A DNA stretch of 64,000 bases from the NCBI RefSeq assembly GCF_963169125.1, contig NC_084793.1, positions 218,204,652 to 218,268,651 on the forward strand. The letters are read 5' to 3'. This DNA is from Humulus lupulus. Taxonomy: Eukaryota > Streptophyta > Magnoliopsida > Rosales > Cannabaceae. Below the pieces are notes generated by a model, which was given only the letters and a program-made list of their open reading frames with translations, made no database searches and was not told the origin of the DNA. Every line of letters begins with the position of its first letter. Positions within the stretch are counted from its first letter, which is position 1. The position numbers and the translations under genes were made by a program. Below, piece after piece: positions 46,166 through 57,522 of the stretch.

Positions 46166-48526
46166 GGCACCCCTGCTCGTACCAGCCACATGCGGCCCTC
46201 CAGATATGGTGGATATCTCCCCTCCATCCAAGGGAGGGGGGACGTCCTGGTCTATCCGAGACCTGGGCTGACTAGCCGGTACTTCTGGAGCAGGTCGAAC
46301 GGCTGGAACCCTGTTTCACGCATACTGAGCCAAAGGACCGGCTCAGATGAGAGTCTTGATCTCATCCCTTAAGTGCCTACAATCGTCGGTGTTATGGCCA
46401 ACATCGTTGTGAAAGCGGCAAAACTTGGAGGTGTCTCTCTTCCCTTTTTGGTGCTTCAACGGCTCGGGCCTCTTCCAGGGGAGGCGAGTAGAGTTGGCTA
46501 GGAAGATATTCTCCCTAGACTGGGTGAGCTCCGTATAAGTCGCGAAGACGGGCTTGACTTTGTCCACAGACTTATTCCTTTTTTGGCCGTGCTGGCTGCC
46601 CTCACCATTACCCTTTCTTTTGCCTCCACCGGGCTGGTTGTTCTGTGTGATGTTTTGGGTCGCTGCCACGACCTCCGTCCCCACCCCAGCAGGCTGTTCG
46701 GGGACCTGGCTGGTTCCCGCAGCCGAGGCTTCGGCTTCCTCCAAGTTTATCCACTCTTGGGCCCTGTTAAGGAATTCGTTAACCGAGCTGACTCCCTTCC
46801 TTTGTATATCCTTCCAGAGATCTCCTCCGACGAGGATTCCGGTTCTCATGGCCATGAGCTTGGAGCTATCATCCGCATCTCTGGCACGAGCAGCGACGAT
46901 TGCAAATCTGCTCAAGTAGGCCTTTAGAGTCTCACCTGGTTGCAGCCTTACGTTAGCCAGGGAGTCGGCCTAAACACGGGCGACCTGAGATGCTCGGAAT
47001 GCCCTCTTGAAATCTGTTGAGAAAGTCTTCCAGGAGCTGATTGACTATCTTTTACTTTGCTTGAACCACTGCCTGGCAGGTCCAATCAGGGTGGAAGGGA
47101 AGATGAGACATCTCAGCTCGGGGCCAATGTTGTGGGCCATCATCAAGGTGTTGAACATCCCCAGGTGGTCCAAGGGGTCTCCGTCTCCGTCCCCGTTGAA
47201 TTTTGACAAGTGCGGCATACAGAAACCAGATGGGTATGCCGCTGCTACTATGCTGGGGGCGAAGAGTTCCATTTCGTCCCCTGAATCATATTCATCTTTC
47301 TCTTTTTCTGACAGGAGCTTCCTCATCAGCTCCTCCATCTGAGTCAGGCGCTCGAGGGTTTGGTCCTGATGTCCGTGGTTATTCCGGGGCTGGTCAATAG
47401 CTCCGGCTCCATCGTACATATTTGGTGGGTTATTGCCCCTCCTATCTTGAGATTGGTTATTTGGGACATTCCCATCGTTACGTACTTCGGACAGGGCCCC
47501 CCTTGAGCGAGTGTGGCTATCTCCTCCTACCGGTTCTCCCCTATGAGAGTTGAGGCGATCTCGAAGGTCGCCTCCCTGGGTGGTTTGGTGACTTTGTGCT
47601 TAACTCAAACGATGACGCAGGTCTCCTCCTGAAAGACCACTCTGGCAACTGTCGGTCCCGTGGCTCCTGCCAGACAGGCCTGGAGTCCGCCCTTGGTGGT
47701 GATGATCCGGTCTTTCCCTTGGCTCCCTGCTACGCCGGGAAGGTTCAGCCGATGGCGGGTTTCTCATATTATTCCCATAGGCTGGGACATCTTGGACGGG
47801 CTGAGGAGGTGGCAGATATCTGATCGGAGATGGAGGATGTCTGATTGGAGAGGCGATCCTGGTTCCGTCAGGTCGGATTAAATTCGGTGGGGGCCTTTCG
47901 GCCCTGCCAACCCGCTGGTCCCGCGCCTGGCGATCTGGATGGGGCGCAGGACGGTCGTTGGGGACGGGCAGATGCTGTGAGCCCTCCCAGGATCTCCTTC
48001 GGGAATTTCCTCGAGCTCTCCTGGGTGCGCTCGAGGATGGTTGGGAGCTAGGAGTCGAAGTTCTGACCGAACGACTGTATTGTTGTTGTTCGGCTCTAGG
48101 CCTTCCTCTGAAGTCTACCTCCCGATGGTGTGATGAAGGGGTGGAGTTGGCTGCTGGAAGTCTATCCGAACGGCTATGCCTGGACCGGTTACCCCGACGA
48201 GACTTAGGAGCCTTGCCTTGCCTCTCTCCGACGTTAACGTTGGTTGTGAGAGGGGGTAGTCGGGCCAGCATATTCTTGATTTTCTGACTAGCTGTCGCTA
48301 ACTGGCTCCTCAGCTGGGCGTTCTCCATCTCCACCGCAGTATAATAACATGGGTTCGGATTAGGCGGTCGGGGCGCCGAACTACCAGTATCATCTTGGCC
48401 CGCTGGCTGCTTTACTGGCCGCTGCTGGGTTTCAGGAGCTTGTTCACCAGGGATGGTAGTATGATGAGCCTCCTGCCCATCATGTTGTTCTGTCTCGTTA
48501 CCATGCCTGGACCGAGTAGTCACCAT
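46166..48526 (-). pseudogene. Tat gag with zinc knuckle
   Basis: Start ATG at 48526, about 34 bp after the primer site (MVTTRSRHGNE). A long Arg/Ser/Pro-rich N-terminal region runs to 47600. The capsid part is MPHLSKFNGDGDGDPLDHL (47215-47155), then STLIGPARQWF, ETLKAYLSRFAIV and EWINLEEAEA. The knuckle variant CRFHNDVGHNTDDC lies near 46400-46360. In-frame stops: TAA 47600-47602, TAG 47045-47047, TAG 46970-46972, TGA 46343-46345 and TGA 46316-46318. No frameshift was found, so gag and pol share one frame. Confidence 0.9.
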
Positions 48527-48559
48527 AGTTGGATGTTTGCAACAGCACTAATCGGACTA

Positions 48560-48578
48560 GCTCTCAATGAAAGCACCA
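48560..48578 (-). other. Tat primer binding site
   Basis: The minus-strand TGGTGCTTTCATTGAGAGC begins a few bases after the 5' LTR. It has the TGG start of a tRNA-3'-end complement. I do not identify the tRNA. Confidence 0.7.
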
Positions 48579-48581
48579 AAC

Positions 48582-49339
48582 TGTTGACGCGGTTCTTCGC
48601 CAACAGGAAATTAGGAAAAGAAGAGAAAGGGATTAGTGCTAAAGTTGAACCGAAACAGATATATGATCTTAGGAAAATGAAATGGCTACTCGACACACGT
48701 TTTTTAAGTGGTTCGAAGGTTACAATCCTTCTACTCCACTAGTCGATATTATTGCTATATTCAGGGGATACAATTACAGGGTATTTCTTACAAGAGAGAA
48801 TCCAACCCTTATTAGCTCCTAAGGTCTCCATATTTATAGGAGAAGGCACCTGGGAGTTGGTAAGAAGGCCATCCCGTGACCTTCTTACCTATCATGTCAA
48901 CTCTGTGACATTCATGATTAATTCCTAAACCTGACACATAAGTGTGGTCAAATCAGTAGGTAAGGGGATAATGGGTCCCATGACCCAACCTAGTTGAAGA
49001 TGTCTGAATACGCACGTTCCTGCTGCGTGTCCGAGAAGTCAGGGATATATCAGACACGTGATGTCTGATATATGCACGTTTACCTTGCGTGGCTGACTTT
49101 ATAAAGGGTCACAGCCTTCAACCCCAGCTCATACTGCGGGCTGGATGCTTGACCCGACCTTCGGTCGTCAGAGCCCGGACTCTGTCTTTAAGCTACCAGA
49201 GGCAAACCCCCAACCATCCTCGAGCTAAGGAGGTGTGACCTTACGACGCAGCTCCGGTTGCGGGGGACGTCCACGAGATAACCATGGTTAGGCCGCAGCT
49301 CAGCTTGCTAATCAGCCCGTGGGAAAATCAGAGCGTACA
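48582..49339 (-). repeat. Tat element 5' LTR
   Basis: Same ends as the 3' LTR (TGTACG...GTCAACA on the minus strand). About 20 mismatches to 36728-37485 over 758 bp, mostly transitions. CTTTATAAAG near 49100-49110 is a TATA candidate. Confidence 0.95.
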
Positions 49340-49344
49340 AACCT

Positions 49345-50234
49345 AGATTCATACCCAAAAATAAAAACAAAATCAAATAAAAAACAAATTTGACTTTTGT
49401 TATTGAGTTTATTCTTGTTGAACCTAAATTTGAAAACAAAAAAATTTCACCATCATCACAAATTAAGATCCAAACTTGTAATAGAAATCGAACCATTTCT
49501 TTTCTTCATACACAAATTTCCACCTAAATAAAATCCCAACAAAAGTATAAGCAAAACCCAACAAAAATATGAAAAAATATATGAGCAAAACTCATAAACA
49601 CAACCCAGAAAACATGAAGAAAAAAAAACCCAGAAAACAAAGGGCAAGAACAACCAATCACTATCATGCCTCAAACCTCAGGCAGCCCCATCCCCATCTC
49701 GCCTCCTCCATTCTCGTCGTGCCTTCGACCTCAGCCCATCCTCATCTTTGACGCCATCGCACCTTAGATCAGCTGACTTGTCTCCATCAACCCTTGTGAC
49801 CCACGTTGTGTCTACCCCAAATCCAAGCCTCCAGTCCCTTCATACCGACCCAGATCTGAGCCTAGTGGCGTCTCTAGCCCAATCCTTTGACCCTCGTCTC
49901 GCCAACTCACAAGAAACTAGACCTTTCTCGTCTGAAACCCAGTCAATATCAACTCTAAGACCTACATCCTACCTCACCCAAATTCGAGCCCTAGGTCGTT
50001 GCCCAACCCTTCCTCTTCCCATGAGCACGTCCTCCAGCCACTAAAAGAAGAAGAAGAAGAAGAAGAAGAAAAGGAAAAGGAAGAATAGACAATTAGGGCT
50101 TATGGGAAGAGAAGAAAGAGAGTGTTTAGTTTTTTAATTTTTAACTTTGTTTTTGTTTTTAGTTTATTAATTTTTTTATTTAAATAAACTTAATTCATTT
50201 TTTTATTTTAAAATATATTTTAATTATTTAATTA
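49345..50234. other. Interior of the Mutator-like element
   Basis: An AT-rich part, then a Pro/Ser/Thr-coding CT-rich stretch (49650-50044, open in the plus strand) that could be captured host sequence, then an (AAG)n run at 50047-50082. No recognised protein family. The open frame could be a compositional artefact. Confidence 0.4.
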
Positions 50235-50519
50235 ATTCAATATATTAAAAGACCTAAGGACATTTTAGTCATATTGAAAAAATATTTGACCAAAAACTAA
50301 TTTAGGGTATTATTTTGATCCATTTTGCAAAACATAATATCTGAAATGTCATTTAACAAAACATAGAGATCGATCAAGTATTCAGTCAAAACACAGGGTC
50401 AAATTAGTATTTTCCTTTTAAACAATTATTGAATGTGTTCTACAACAATCTTTTTTGAAGAAAAAATAATAACGAAAAGAACAATAAGTTGAGATTCAAG
50501 TAGGTTAAGAACTATAATG

Positions 50520-50706
50520 GGATGTTCGGTGGAAGTTGTTTACTTGTTGGGTTTTGGTGGAGAGGTATTGAGATTGTGGGAAATTTCAAGCTCAAATGTA
50601 TAAAAAGTATCACATTATTCTAAAATTAGACTAAAAATAGGACCCAAAAAACTTTTGGCTTCATATTCCTATTCTCAAAATCTCTAACTCCCATAACAAA
50701 CACCCC
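50520..50706. mobile_element. Candidate Harbinger-type MITE
   Basis: The left end GGGATGTTCGGTGG and the reverse complement of the right end GGGGTGTTTGTTAT resemble the GGG-TGTTTGG ends of PIF/Harbinger MITEs. The inverted match beyond the tips is weak and no clean 3-bp duplication is visible. Confidence 0.35.
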
Positions 50707-51317
50707 TGAGCATCTTGGAGCCGAACTCCAATACAATATAATTCTATTATTAGCACCAATAGTGGCCAGTTTATTGCCAGAAGTAATTACTAATTTATAC
50801 AAATAAATAAAATACTTGTATAAATGAGTGAACAAAAGTGCACTCGAAAGACTAGTATAAAGTATCCTAAAGTGCAGGCATAAAAATACAAAAACATTAA
50901 TGAAGAAAGAGAACGAAGAAAGTATAGAGTTAAAGAAAGCGAAAAACGTTATAAACTACTTGGCCACTAACCTAGAAAGAAGGTAGAAATTCAACTTTCT
51001 TAAAGTATATGTATATATAACATTGGATCCAACCATTATATTTTTTCACGCTAATCGAAATCAAAAGATAAGATTTTGGATATAAAATCTCCACCATTTG
51101 TCAGATTTCATTACCATCTCAACCATTAGATTTACTTTTAAAAATCTGATCATAACTTCACAATGTTCAAGATCGATAGATGAGAATCTAAATGAAAAAA
51201 CTCAACAGTGGATAAATTTCATCATCTCAACTCAACCATTAGATTATTTTCTGCTAAATATACCATACAATATCAGTCGACTCTACTCAAACATATCTCC
51301 AATTTGTGCCGAAAAGA

Positions 51318-52324
51318 ATGACTTCAAGAGGTACTTCATATACATTTGAAGAAGATGTGCACCTTTGTCAGACATATCTCCATACTTTCAAAGACCCAAA
51401 CATAGGGAAAAGTCATTCCAAAGAAAACCTCTGGCGTCGAGTTGAAGTTGATTATAACAGCTCCAAGCCAGAATTTATCACTCAAATTCGACCAAAAAGA
51501 TCTTTACAATGTCGAATGCAAGTTATTCTAACTGCAGTTGGCAGGCTAAGAGGATGCATTCAACAGGCTGAAAATCTAAATCCAAAGGATGCTTCAGAAC
51601 AAAATATTGTGAGTATTTGTTAATTTTATCTAAGTTATTTTAACATGATATCCCTTTAGTTTTTAGCACTCTACTTATTTATACCCTTTTGTAGTTAAAT
51701 CAAGCCAAAGTGTTGTTGGCAAAAGATAAAAATTACAAGAAAGGGTTCAAGTTTGACCATGTGTGGCCCCTTCTCAAAGATTCTGAAAAATGTGCAAATA
51801 ATATCAACACCGCAATATCAAACATTCAAAGGGAAAATGATACTTTTGCACCATCACAATCAAAGTCTCCTACTTCAGAATCTTCCACATCGGCATCACT
51901 TGAATTGTCATCATTTTCTCTTAAAATATTTGATGAGAATGTTGGCCATTGTTCAACTCAACAACCCAATGGAACAGACAAAGCAAACTCTAAAAGGAAA
52001 AATAACGTTCAAAATTCAGATACTATCGACATTATGGAACAAGAAAATCGACAGCTTGCTGACATGCTCAAGGAGAACAACTCATATAGGCAAAAAATTT
52101 ACCAAATTCAAATGCTACGAGCTCAAATTGAGTCTAGAAAATTGTCTTTGGCTGAATATCGTGAAGAAAATAAAATTTTACTAGCAGATTTGAACTCTAT
52201 AACTGATCCGAAAATACGTGAGTTTTTTCTAAGTGAACAAACGCGAATTATGCAGAAAAGATCTCAACAACAAGGTCAAGGATCTCGACAACAAGGTCAA
52301 GATTCAAAACATACTTCTGACTAA
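51318..52324 (+). CDS. Myb/SANT-like DNA-binding protein, two exons
   Basis: Exon 1 51318-51608 starts at ATG (MTSRGTSYTFEED). The 86-bp intron 51609-51694 has GTGAGT and TTTTGTAG ends and lies between codons. Exon 2 is 51695-52324, ending TAA. The product is about 306 residues with no disruption. Residues about 8-85 form a Myb/trihelix-like domain (YTFEEDVHLCQTYL, ENLWRRVEVDYN, RSLQCRMQVI). Residues 98-130 include FKFDHVWPLLKDSEKC, the linker seen in plant Myb-like/NAM-associated proteins. A Ser-rich segment follows, then a Glu/Gln/Lys-rich helix, DPKIREFFLSEQTRIM and a Gln/Gly tail. Such proteins occur both as host genes and as ORF1 of PIF/Harbinger transposons. No transposase or TIR pair is seen here. 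Confidence 0.75.
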
Positions 52325-53229
52325 TACTTCAATGATTTTGGAGGATCCCGAAATGATCTCAGGTAATATGGAGTCAGATTTTTAGTTTATGTTATTTTTT
52401 TTCTTTTTCTTAATTTTAGTGATTTCACTTTATAACTAGTGCTAATTTATTTTAATAAGATCTATTTTTGTAATTTTTAGATTTTTAATGTTATTTGTAG
52501 CTTAATTTTACTAGTGTTTTTCTTTTTTGAATTATAAACGTGATTTTAGGTTTTTAGAAATGTCAGTATATTAATAATAAAGAAATTAAAAATAAAGATT
52601 AAATAATAACAAGATTACAAAAATGGTATACATGAAGAAAAAAAAATGATTATTAGTAGGGGTATATTGACATTTAGGATAAACTCTAAATGTAGAATAA
52701 TGTACATACACAGGAGCGTAAGCATTCCAATTGGACTGGTGTTAGCTTTATTTTGAAGCATGCATTGGAGTTGCACTTACTCTTGTATGAATTTCTTTTT
52801 AGAAGACACCAATAATTTTTTATCAATTTAATTATGATCTAGATCAACAACAGACTAGGTCACAAGACAAGACCATAACAAGGATGGGCCTAAAGGTGTG
52901 TTTTTTGGCAATCAGCAATTCTTTGTTCTTTAATCCACAAATGTAAGGTTCAATCATGAATGTATTAAAGAAATTAATTCTCCATGTTAAAACACATCGA
53001 ATACCCGTTCACGGGTCCAATGCAAATATATTGAGCTTTCTCAACTTCGTTTGTGTTTATGCTCCATTACTGTTCTCTCAGCTTTTTTCCTAACCAGTGC
53101 ATTAAAATTGGTTGAGCAAACTTGTGAAAAATGCCCAAAAAAATAATATTTTGAAACAAGAGGATGTGGACGGTAGTAATACAAATCCCTTGGTGAAAAG
53201 CAAAAAGTTTTTCAATCAATCAGTAAGAA
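52325..53229. other. Non-coding stretch after the Myb-like gene
   Basis: AT-rich. The first 150-200 bp probably hold the 3' UTR. I see no further gene, RNA or element boundary. Confidence 0.5.
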
Positions 53230-54739
53230 GTGTATGGAACTAGATTTGGTACTTCCAGCAGAAATGAAATCATTTTGATCATTAGTACCTTATATGAATC
53301 TAATACCCAAATACAGGTAACTATTTGGGCATTCCACTGGAATTCCTTAGTTAAAGCCTTGTGATCACGAACACAGGGGCCAAAGTTTGAAGCCATTGCA
53401 TCCCAAGCACAACAGCCAAACCCCAAATAGGAAAATCGGATAAATCAACAACGAAGTTGTGTCGTTGCCAAATCAACTCCACTTGTTTGCATTGTTTACA
53501 ACAAGTGAGAAACTGACTATTGCCCATATAAACCTTAAAACTCTTAATCGGTGAGAGACTCTTGAGTAAAATTATTATTACTAACTGTATCAATAAGAAC
53601 TTCCAAAGATTCAGAGCCCTAGTTAGCCATAATGCGGAATATACGAGTCTTAGCCGAATTGAATAAGTAATTGAAACTGACCTCTTCTTCTGGTTCCTCC
53701 TTAGGTGCCAACACAAAATCCTCACTATCGTCCTCTTCGCCATCGTTGCCACATAATAAGAGTACACAAATCTTACACTTGTGGTTGAAGTTGAATTTTT
53801 CATTACAAGTAAAACAAATATCCTTGTCGCGACAATTTTTTAGCTAAGCTGGTGTAAGGCATTTGATATGCAATTGAGAAACTGAACTCGGGGCACTAGA
53901 AGGTGGCGATGGGCTCGAGGCTGTATAAAACGAACTCCCTGCCTTTGTAACCATTCAGTGTATCGAGGATTGGAGGGTTGTGACCCGTAAACCCAGAATG
54001 AGAGCGTCCTGTGAAGTCCTCGCAACGATCATCAAAGAGTTGGGCCTTGGTCATGGCATTCGCAAGGTTAGTATGATTGGTCATAAGCAATTCCCTACAA
54101 ATTTCAAACTTCAAACCATGTATAAGAAAATTGAGAAACATTGAATCTGACATCACCTGTGATTCGAGTAATGAGATCTTCAAACTTAGCGCAATATTCA
54201 CCAATTCGCCCAGTCTGCGTGAGCTTAGCAATACGCTCCAATGGATCATCATAGATCAAACCCCCATAGCGCTTGCACAAATCCAACAAAAACACATTCT
54301 AGCTTGTGAACTTACACCATTTTCCCATCCATTGGTACCAAGTGGTCGGGCCACCATCCAAATGAAATGCCACAACCGCCAAACGCATGTAAGGTTCCAC
54401 ATGGTGAAGATTAAAGAACTTATTGATCTTATAATTCAAATTTTCGACATTAGAGCCATCAAATCAAGGTATCTTAACACGTAAAGTCTTGAGGATATTG
54501 GTCACATTGCCTCAAGGAGAATCAATACCACCACGACGCCCAAGAACACAACTCTAATCCATTTCAGCAGGCTTGTGCAGCGCCAAAGAGACCCCCATAG
54601 TTGGAGTGTGTGAGATCTTCTCCAATCGTTCCTCCGTCGAAACCTGATGTTGAGTAGATTCATATCTAAGTCTACGGACAAGTGCGTCCCATTTTTTAAT
54701 CTACTCAAAGGAAACAAAAAGTTTGAGTGGACAAAAGAA
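53230..54739 (-). pseudogene. Reina-like chromovirus gag and protease, truncated
   Basis: Minus strand: the gag capsid has VAFHLDGGPTTWYQWM (about 54385-54335), then DDPLERIAKLTQTGRIGEY, FEDLITRITG and FLIHGLKFEICRELL. A zinc knuckle CFTCNEKFNFNHKC follows near 53820-53775. Then a protease-like stretch with LEVLIDTVSNNN, where the DSG/DTG motif is lost, CKQVELIWQ, and VVLGMQWLQTLAPV near 53420-53375. Frameshifts and stops are present. RT and beyond are missing. It abuts a solo LTR at 54740. Confidence 0.8.
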
Positions 54740-55406
54740 TGTTGTTTACCCAAAAAACGGTTGCTGATGACGTGGCAAGGATTTCTCACAAGTGGTTGAC
54801 ACTTGGTGAAAATACTGCTCGACTATCGACCAGAACCACACCGCATCGTCAGGGTTAATTTTTAATACGATCAGGCTGGTCGTATAACCTGATTTATTTC
54901 CTCCTTAAACAGTAATCTTATAATAATTGCATTGAATATTATTTATTGTACATTTAAGTCCCCATTAATGGAGGATAATTATAATTAGCATTCTTTAGAT
55001 AATTAATTGTCCTTAGCCATCTCTAAATAGGGTTAGGGCACACTTTGTAAAATATGCCTAATTTCATTTCTTATTTTCAGAGCATTGCCAAAACACTGTT
55101 TGAAAACATCCATAGAAGATTGACATTTACAAGCTTTTACCATCTTAAATACAAGTGACTCGTAGACTCTCACCCTGGGCCACAATGTAGCAGGAGCCAT
55201 TAGAGCTCTCCTATAAATAGACTCTCATCCCTTACGCAAAGGGGTTGGAAAATTCATTATAAACTCATACTATTGAACAATACCAACATTTTCCCTCTAT
55301 TTCTAATATGCATCTTTACTTCAAGTTTTCTTTCTAAGTTCATCATTCTCTTATCAAACTGTCAGTTTTCCAACCTAACTTCGTTGGCGAGTTCTCATTG
55401 TCAACA
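54740..55406 (+). repeat. Solo LTR, 0.67 kb
   Basis: It starts TGTTGTTTACCCAAAAAACGG and ends TTGTCAACA, similar in both tips to the solo LTR at 61529-62427. A TATA box CCTATAAATAG lies near 55201-55211. I find no matching 5-bp duplication (aagaa versus atatt), so one side may be rearranged. Confidence 0.6.
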
Positions 55407-55997
55407 ATATTTTTACAACCAATTAAAAATATCATTATTATAATAAAATTTAATACATAATCTTAATTTTATATTTTTCATTTATATATATTTTAAAAAT
55501 TAAATTACTTTTTTTCTCTACTTAATCTAACTTATACAAATATATATTAATATATATATATATATTCATATTAAATAACAAATAAATATTATAAACACAT
55601 TATATAGGTGTTGTGTGTACAAAAAGTGTGACTGTGTAACTACATAAGAAAGTAGAATAACATCTTTCTTCTAATAAGAATAAATAAGTTTTTTCTCCAA
55701 TTAGTGAGGTGTGCTTTGAAGAATATCATGATTCAATATTTTGTACCTTAAATAGAGTTAAGTAGGGCAGTTTGTGACTTAAAATGTTGTCATATATTTT
55801 TTTTTTAATGTTATAGACAATGTATTGTAGCTTAATTTTTTTAAATATGTTTATGTCATTCTTTTATAATATACAAATTATTTATATATAAAAAAAAAAT
55901 TATATGACAATAAAAAAATATAATAAAAATAAATTAATATATTTTTTAAATAAAACTAAAAAGTGTACATTACATTCACTCGTGTATATATCTTGAA

Positions 55998-56031
<34 letters not shown>

Positions 56032-56797
56032 TAAGACAAATTAAAAGATATATGTAGATATTTATATATTTTTAAAAATATAAGCAACATGTCATCCAAC
56101 AATTATCATATTTATTGTTACGTATTGCATTTTATACACTAAAAAGTTAATACTTCATCTAAATTTAAAATCATTTAACATATAAATATATAGATAATGC
56201 ATTCAAGTAGTATTGATTATGTGTACACAAAATTATTTACTTTAATCATTACTAATGCCTCTTTATCTTTTATTTGATAAGTATATATAATGTACCATAT
56301 CATTATTTTATTGTTACTAATTATTTATAAATATATTTTTATGCGGTTTCTTTGGTACTTTTCTTGGGACACTCTTATTTTTTTTGTAACTGGACAATTA
56401 TAATTTTAATTTTTTATTATATGACTATGTATATTATAATTATAGTACGCACCCAACTGATTTTTTGAGAACTCTAAATAAATTACAGTGCCTAAAACAA
56501 GTTTTAAATGTTCTGATACACGTGTGCCTATTTTTTATACGTGCATCTACATAGAATGCTTGGACCCTGATTTCGACACTGTAAATTATTAAAAAAAAAA
56601 TTGAAAACTAGTGGAATGCCTGTATAACTAAAATGTGCATAGTAATGGAAATGAAATTTTTTATTATAGGTTGGGCCCCGTTGCAACAACGAAAGAATGT
56701 TGTTGGAAAATGTTACAAATAATAGAACTAAAAGAAATTAAAGAAATTTTATTGTGACTACTCGACAACAATATCGCTGCAAACAGTTTCGAGAATT
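55407..56797. other. AT-rich intergenic stretch with TA microsatellite
   Basis: No gene. A (TA)n run of about 28 bp lies at 56001-56028, and other poly-A/T runs are common. Nothing else supported. Confidence 0.7.
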
Positions 56798-57522
56798 CAC
56801 TATAATAAAAAATATCATTTGCGTCAGTTTCTAATTGTCATAATTGAATTTTTGCATCAGTTTTTAAATGTGACGCAGAATCCTATGACTCAAACCATGC
56901 TGATATTTGCGTCAGTGAGGAACTGTCATAAATTTGGCACTTGTGACAGTTCTCCACTGATGCAAATGGTAGATACATAAAACTTTTGCAGGGACATCTT
57001 TTCTAACTGCATCTGAATTTTTTTTCTTTTGCCATATAGAGTCGCCATATGTCAGACATGCAATTGCATCAACAAATCTCTTTCAATATAAGATGCAATC
57101 GTTAGGACAAGCATGTATTTTTTCATATTTCATGCCTAATGAATGCAATGTCTTCTTTGCTTCATAAAATGAAGACGACATTTTCAGTACCTTTTGGTAG
57201 TAATTCTCCTAAAAATGCTAACAACTCTGTCATTCCCTTATCACTCCACTCATGTTTGACTTTTAAGTTATACAACCTAAGCAGTGCTGATAATTTTGTG
57301 AACCTTGTACAATTAGGGAAAATTAATTTCTCAGCATCTTTTAAGATTGATAGGAATTTAATTTGATCCACATGTGATTCATATTATGCATCATCAATCA
57401 TTTCTGCAATATTATCAACTTCATAATCCACATCAAAATACTTATTATTCTTATATGGTCCTTCATCAGTGACTTTCATTCTTTCTCCGTGCAAAACCCA
57501 CACCTTATAACTTTTGTCTATT
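56798..57522 (-). mobile_element. CACTA transposon remnant
   Basis: CACTATAATAAAAAATATC at 56798 is a CACTA terminus. It is followed by subterminal TTGCGTCAGT and TTTGCATCAGT motifs in both orientations, including a hairpin at 56906-56966. Transposase coding sequence lies next to it on the minus strand. The other end of the transposon is not seen because an LTR element starts at 57523. Confidence 0.75.
57010..57522 (-). pseudogene. CACTA transposase N-terminal fragment (TNP2-like)
   Basis: Minus-strand YKVWVLHGERM (about 57510-57475), then DVDYEVDNIAEMIDDA, LKDAEKLIFPNCTRFTKLSALLRLYNLKV, and EWSDKGMTELLAFL. These match the N-terminal transposase-associated region of plant CACTA transposases. 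Stops and shifts interrupt it at about 57380 and 57160. The catalytic region is absent: the frame runs into the terminal repeats. Confidence 0.8.

Larger units (their letters stand above)
36728..49339 (-). mobile_element. Complete Ty3/Gypsy Tat-lineage retrotransposon, 12.6 kb
   Basis: Two 758-bp LTRs at the ends, flanked by aacct on both sides (36723-36727 and 49340-49344). On the minus strand: 5' LTR, primer site, gag, PR, RT, RNase H, a second archaeal-type RNase H, integrase, tandem repeats, antisense gene, PPT, 3' LTR. The second RNase H before integrase and the large region between integrase and 3' LTR are known Tat features. I count about 20 substitutions and no indel between the LTRs. 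Confidence 0.95.
36418..50416. mobile_element. Mutator-like TIR element, host of the Tat insertion
   Basis: The sequence from 36418 (GGAAAAATACCAATTTGAC) and the reverse complement of 50235-50416 (GGAAAATACTAATTTGAC) are similar over about 160 bp, including TTTTGCAAA.TGGATCAAAATAATAC and AAATATTTTTT. Candidate 9-bp flanks tttatacta (36409-36417) and tttaaacaa (50417-50425) match at 7 of 9. Without the Tat element the transposon is about 1.4 kb. It carries no transposase. Confidence 0.7.

Noticed and set aside
43279..47400. Several plus-strand open frames of 60-155 residues
   Set aside because: They are shadows of the minus-strand Tat polyprotein and have no family-like motifs or start context. 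The plus-strand gene at 38484 differs because it does not overlap pol.
50520..50706. Harbinger MITE as the source of the Myb-like gene
   Set aside because: The short element ends 600 bp before the gene and its tips are not repeated downstream of the gene, so I do not link them.
54735..55411. Target duplication for the solo LTR at 54740-55406
   Set aside because: The flanks aagaa and atatt do not match and shifting the ends does not help.
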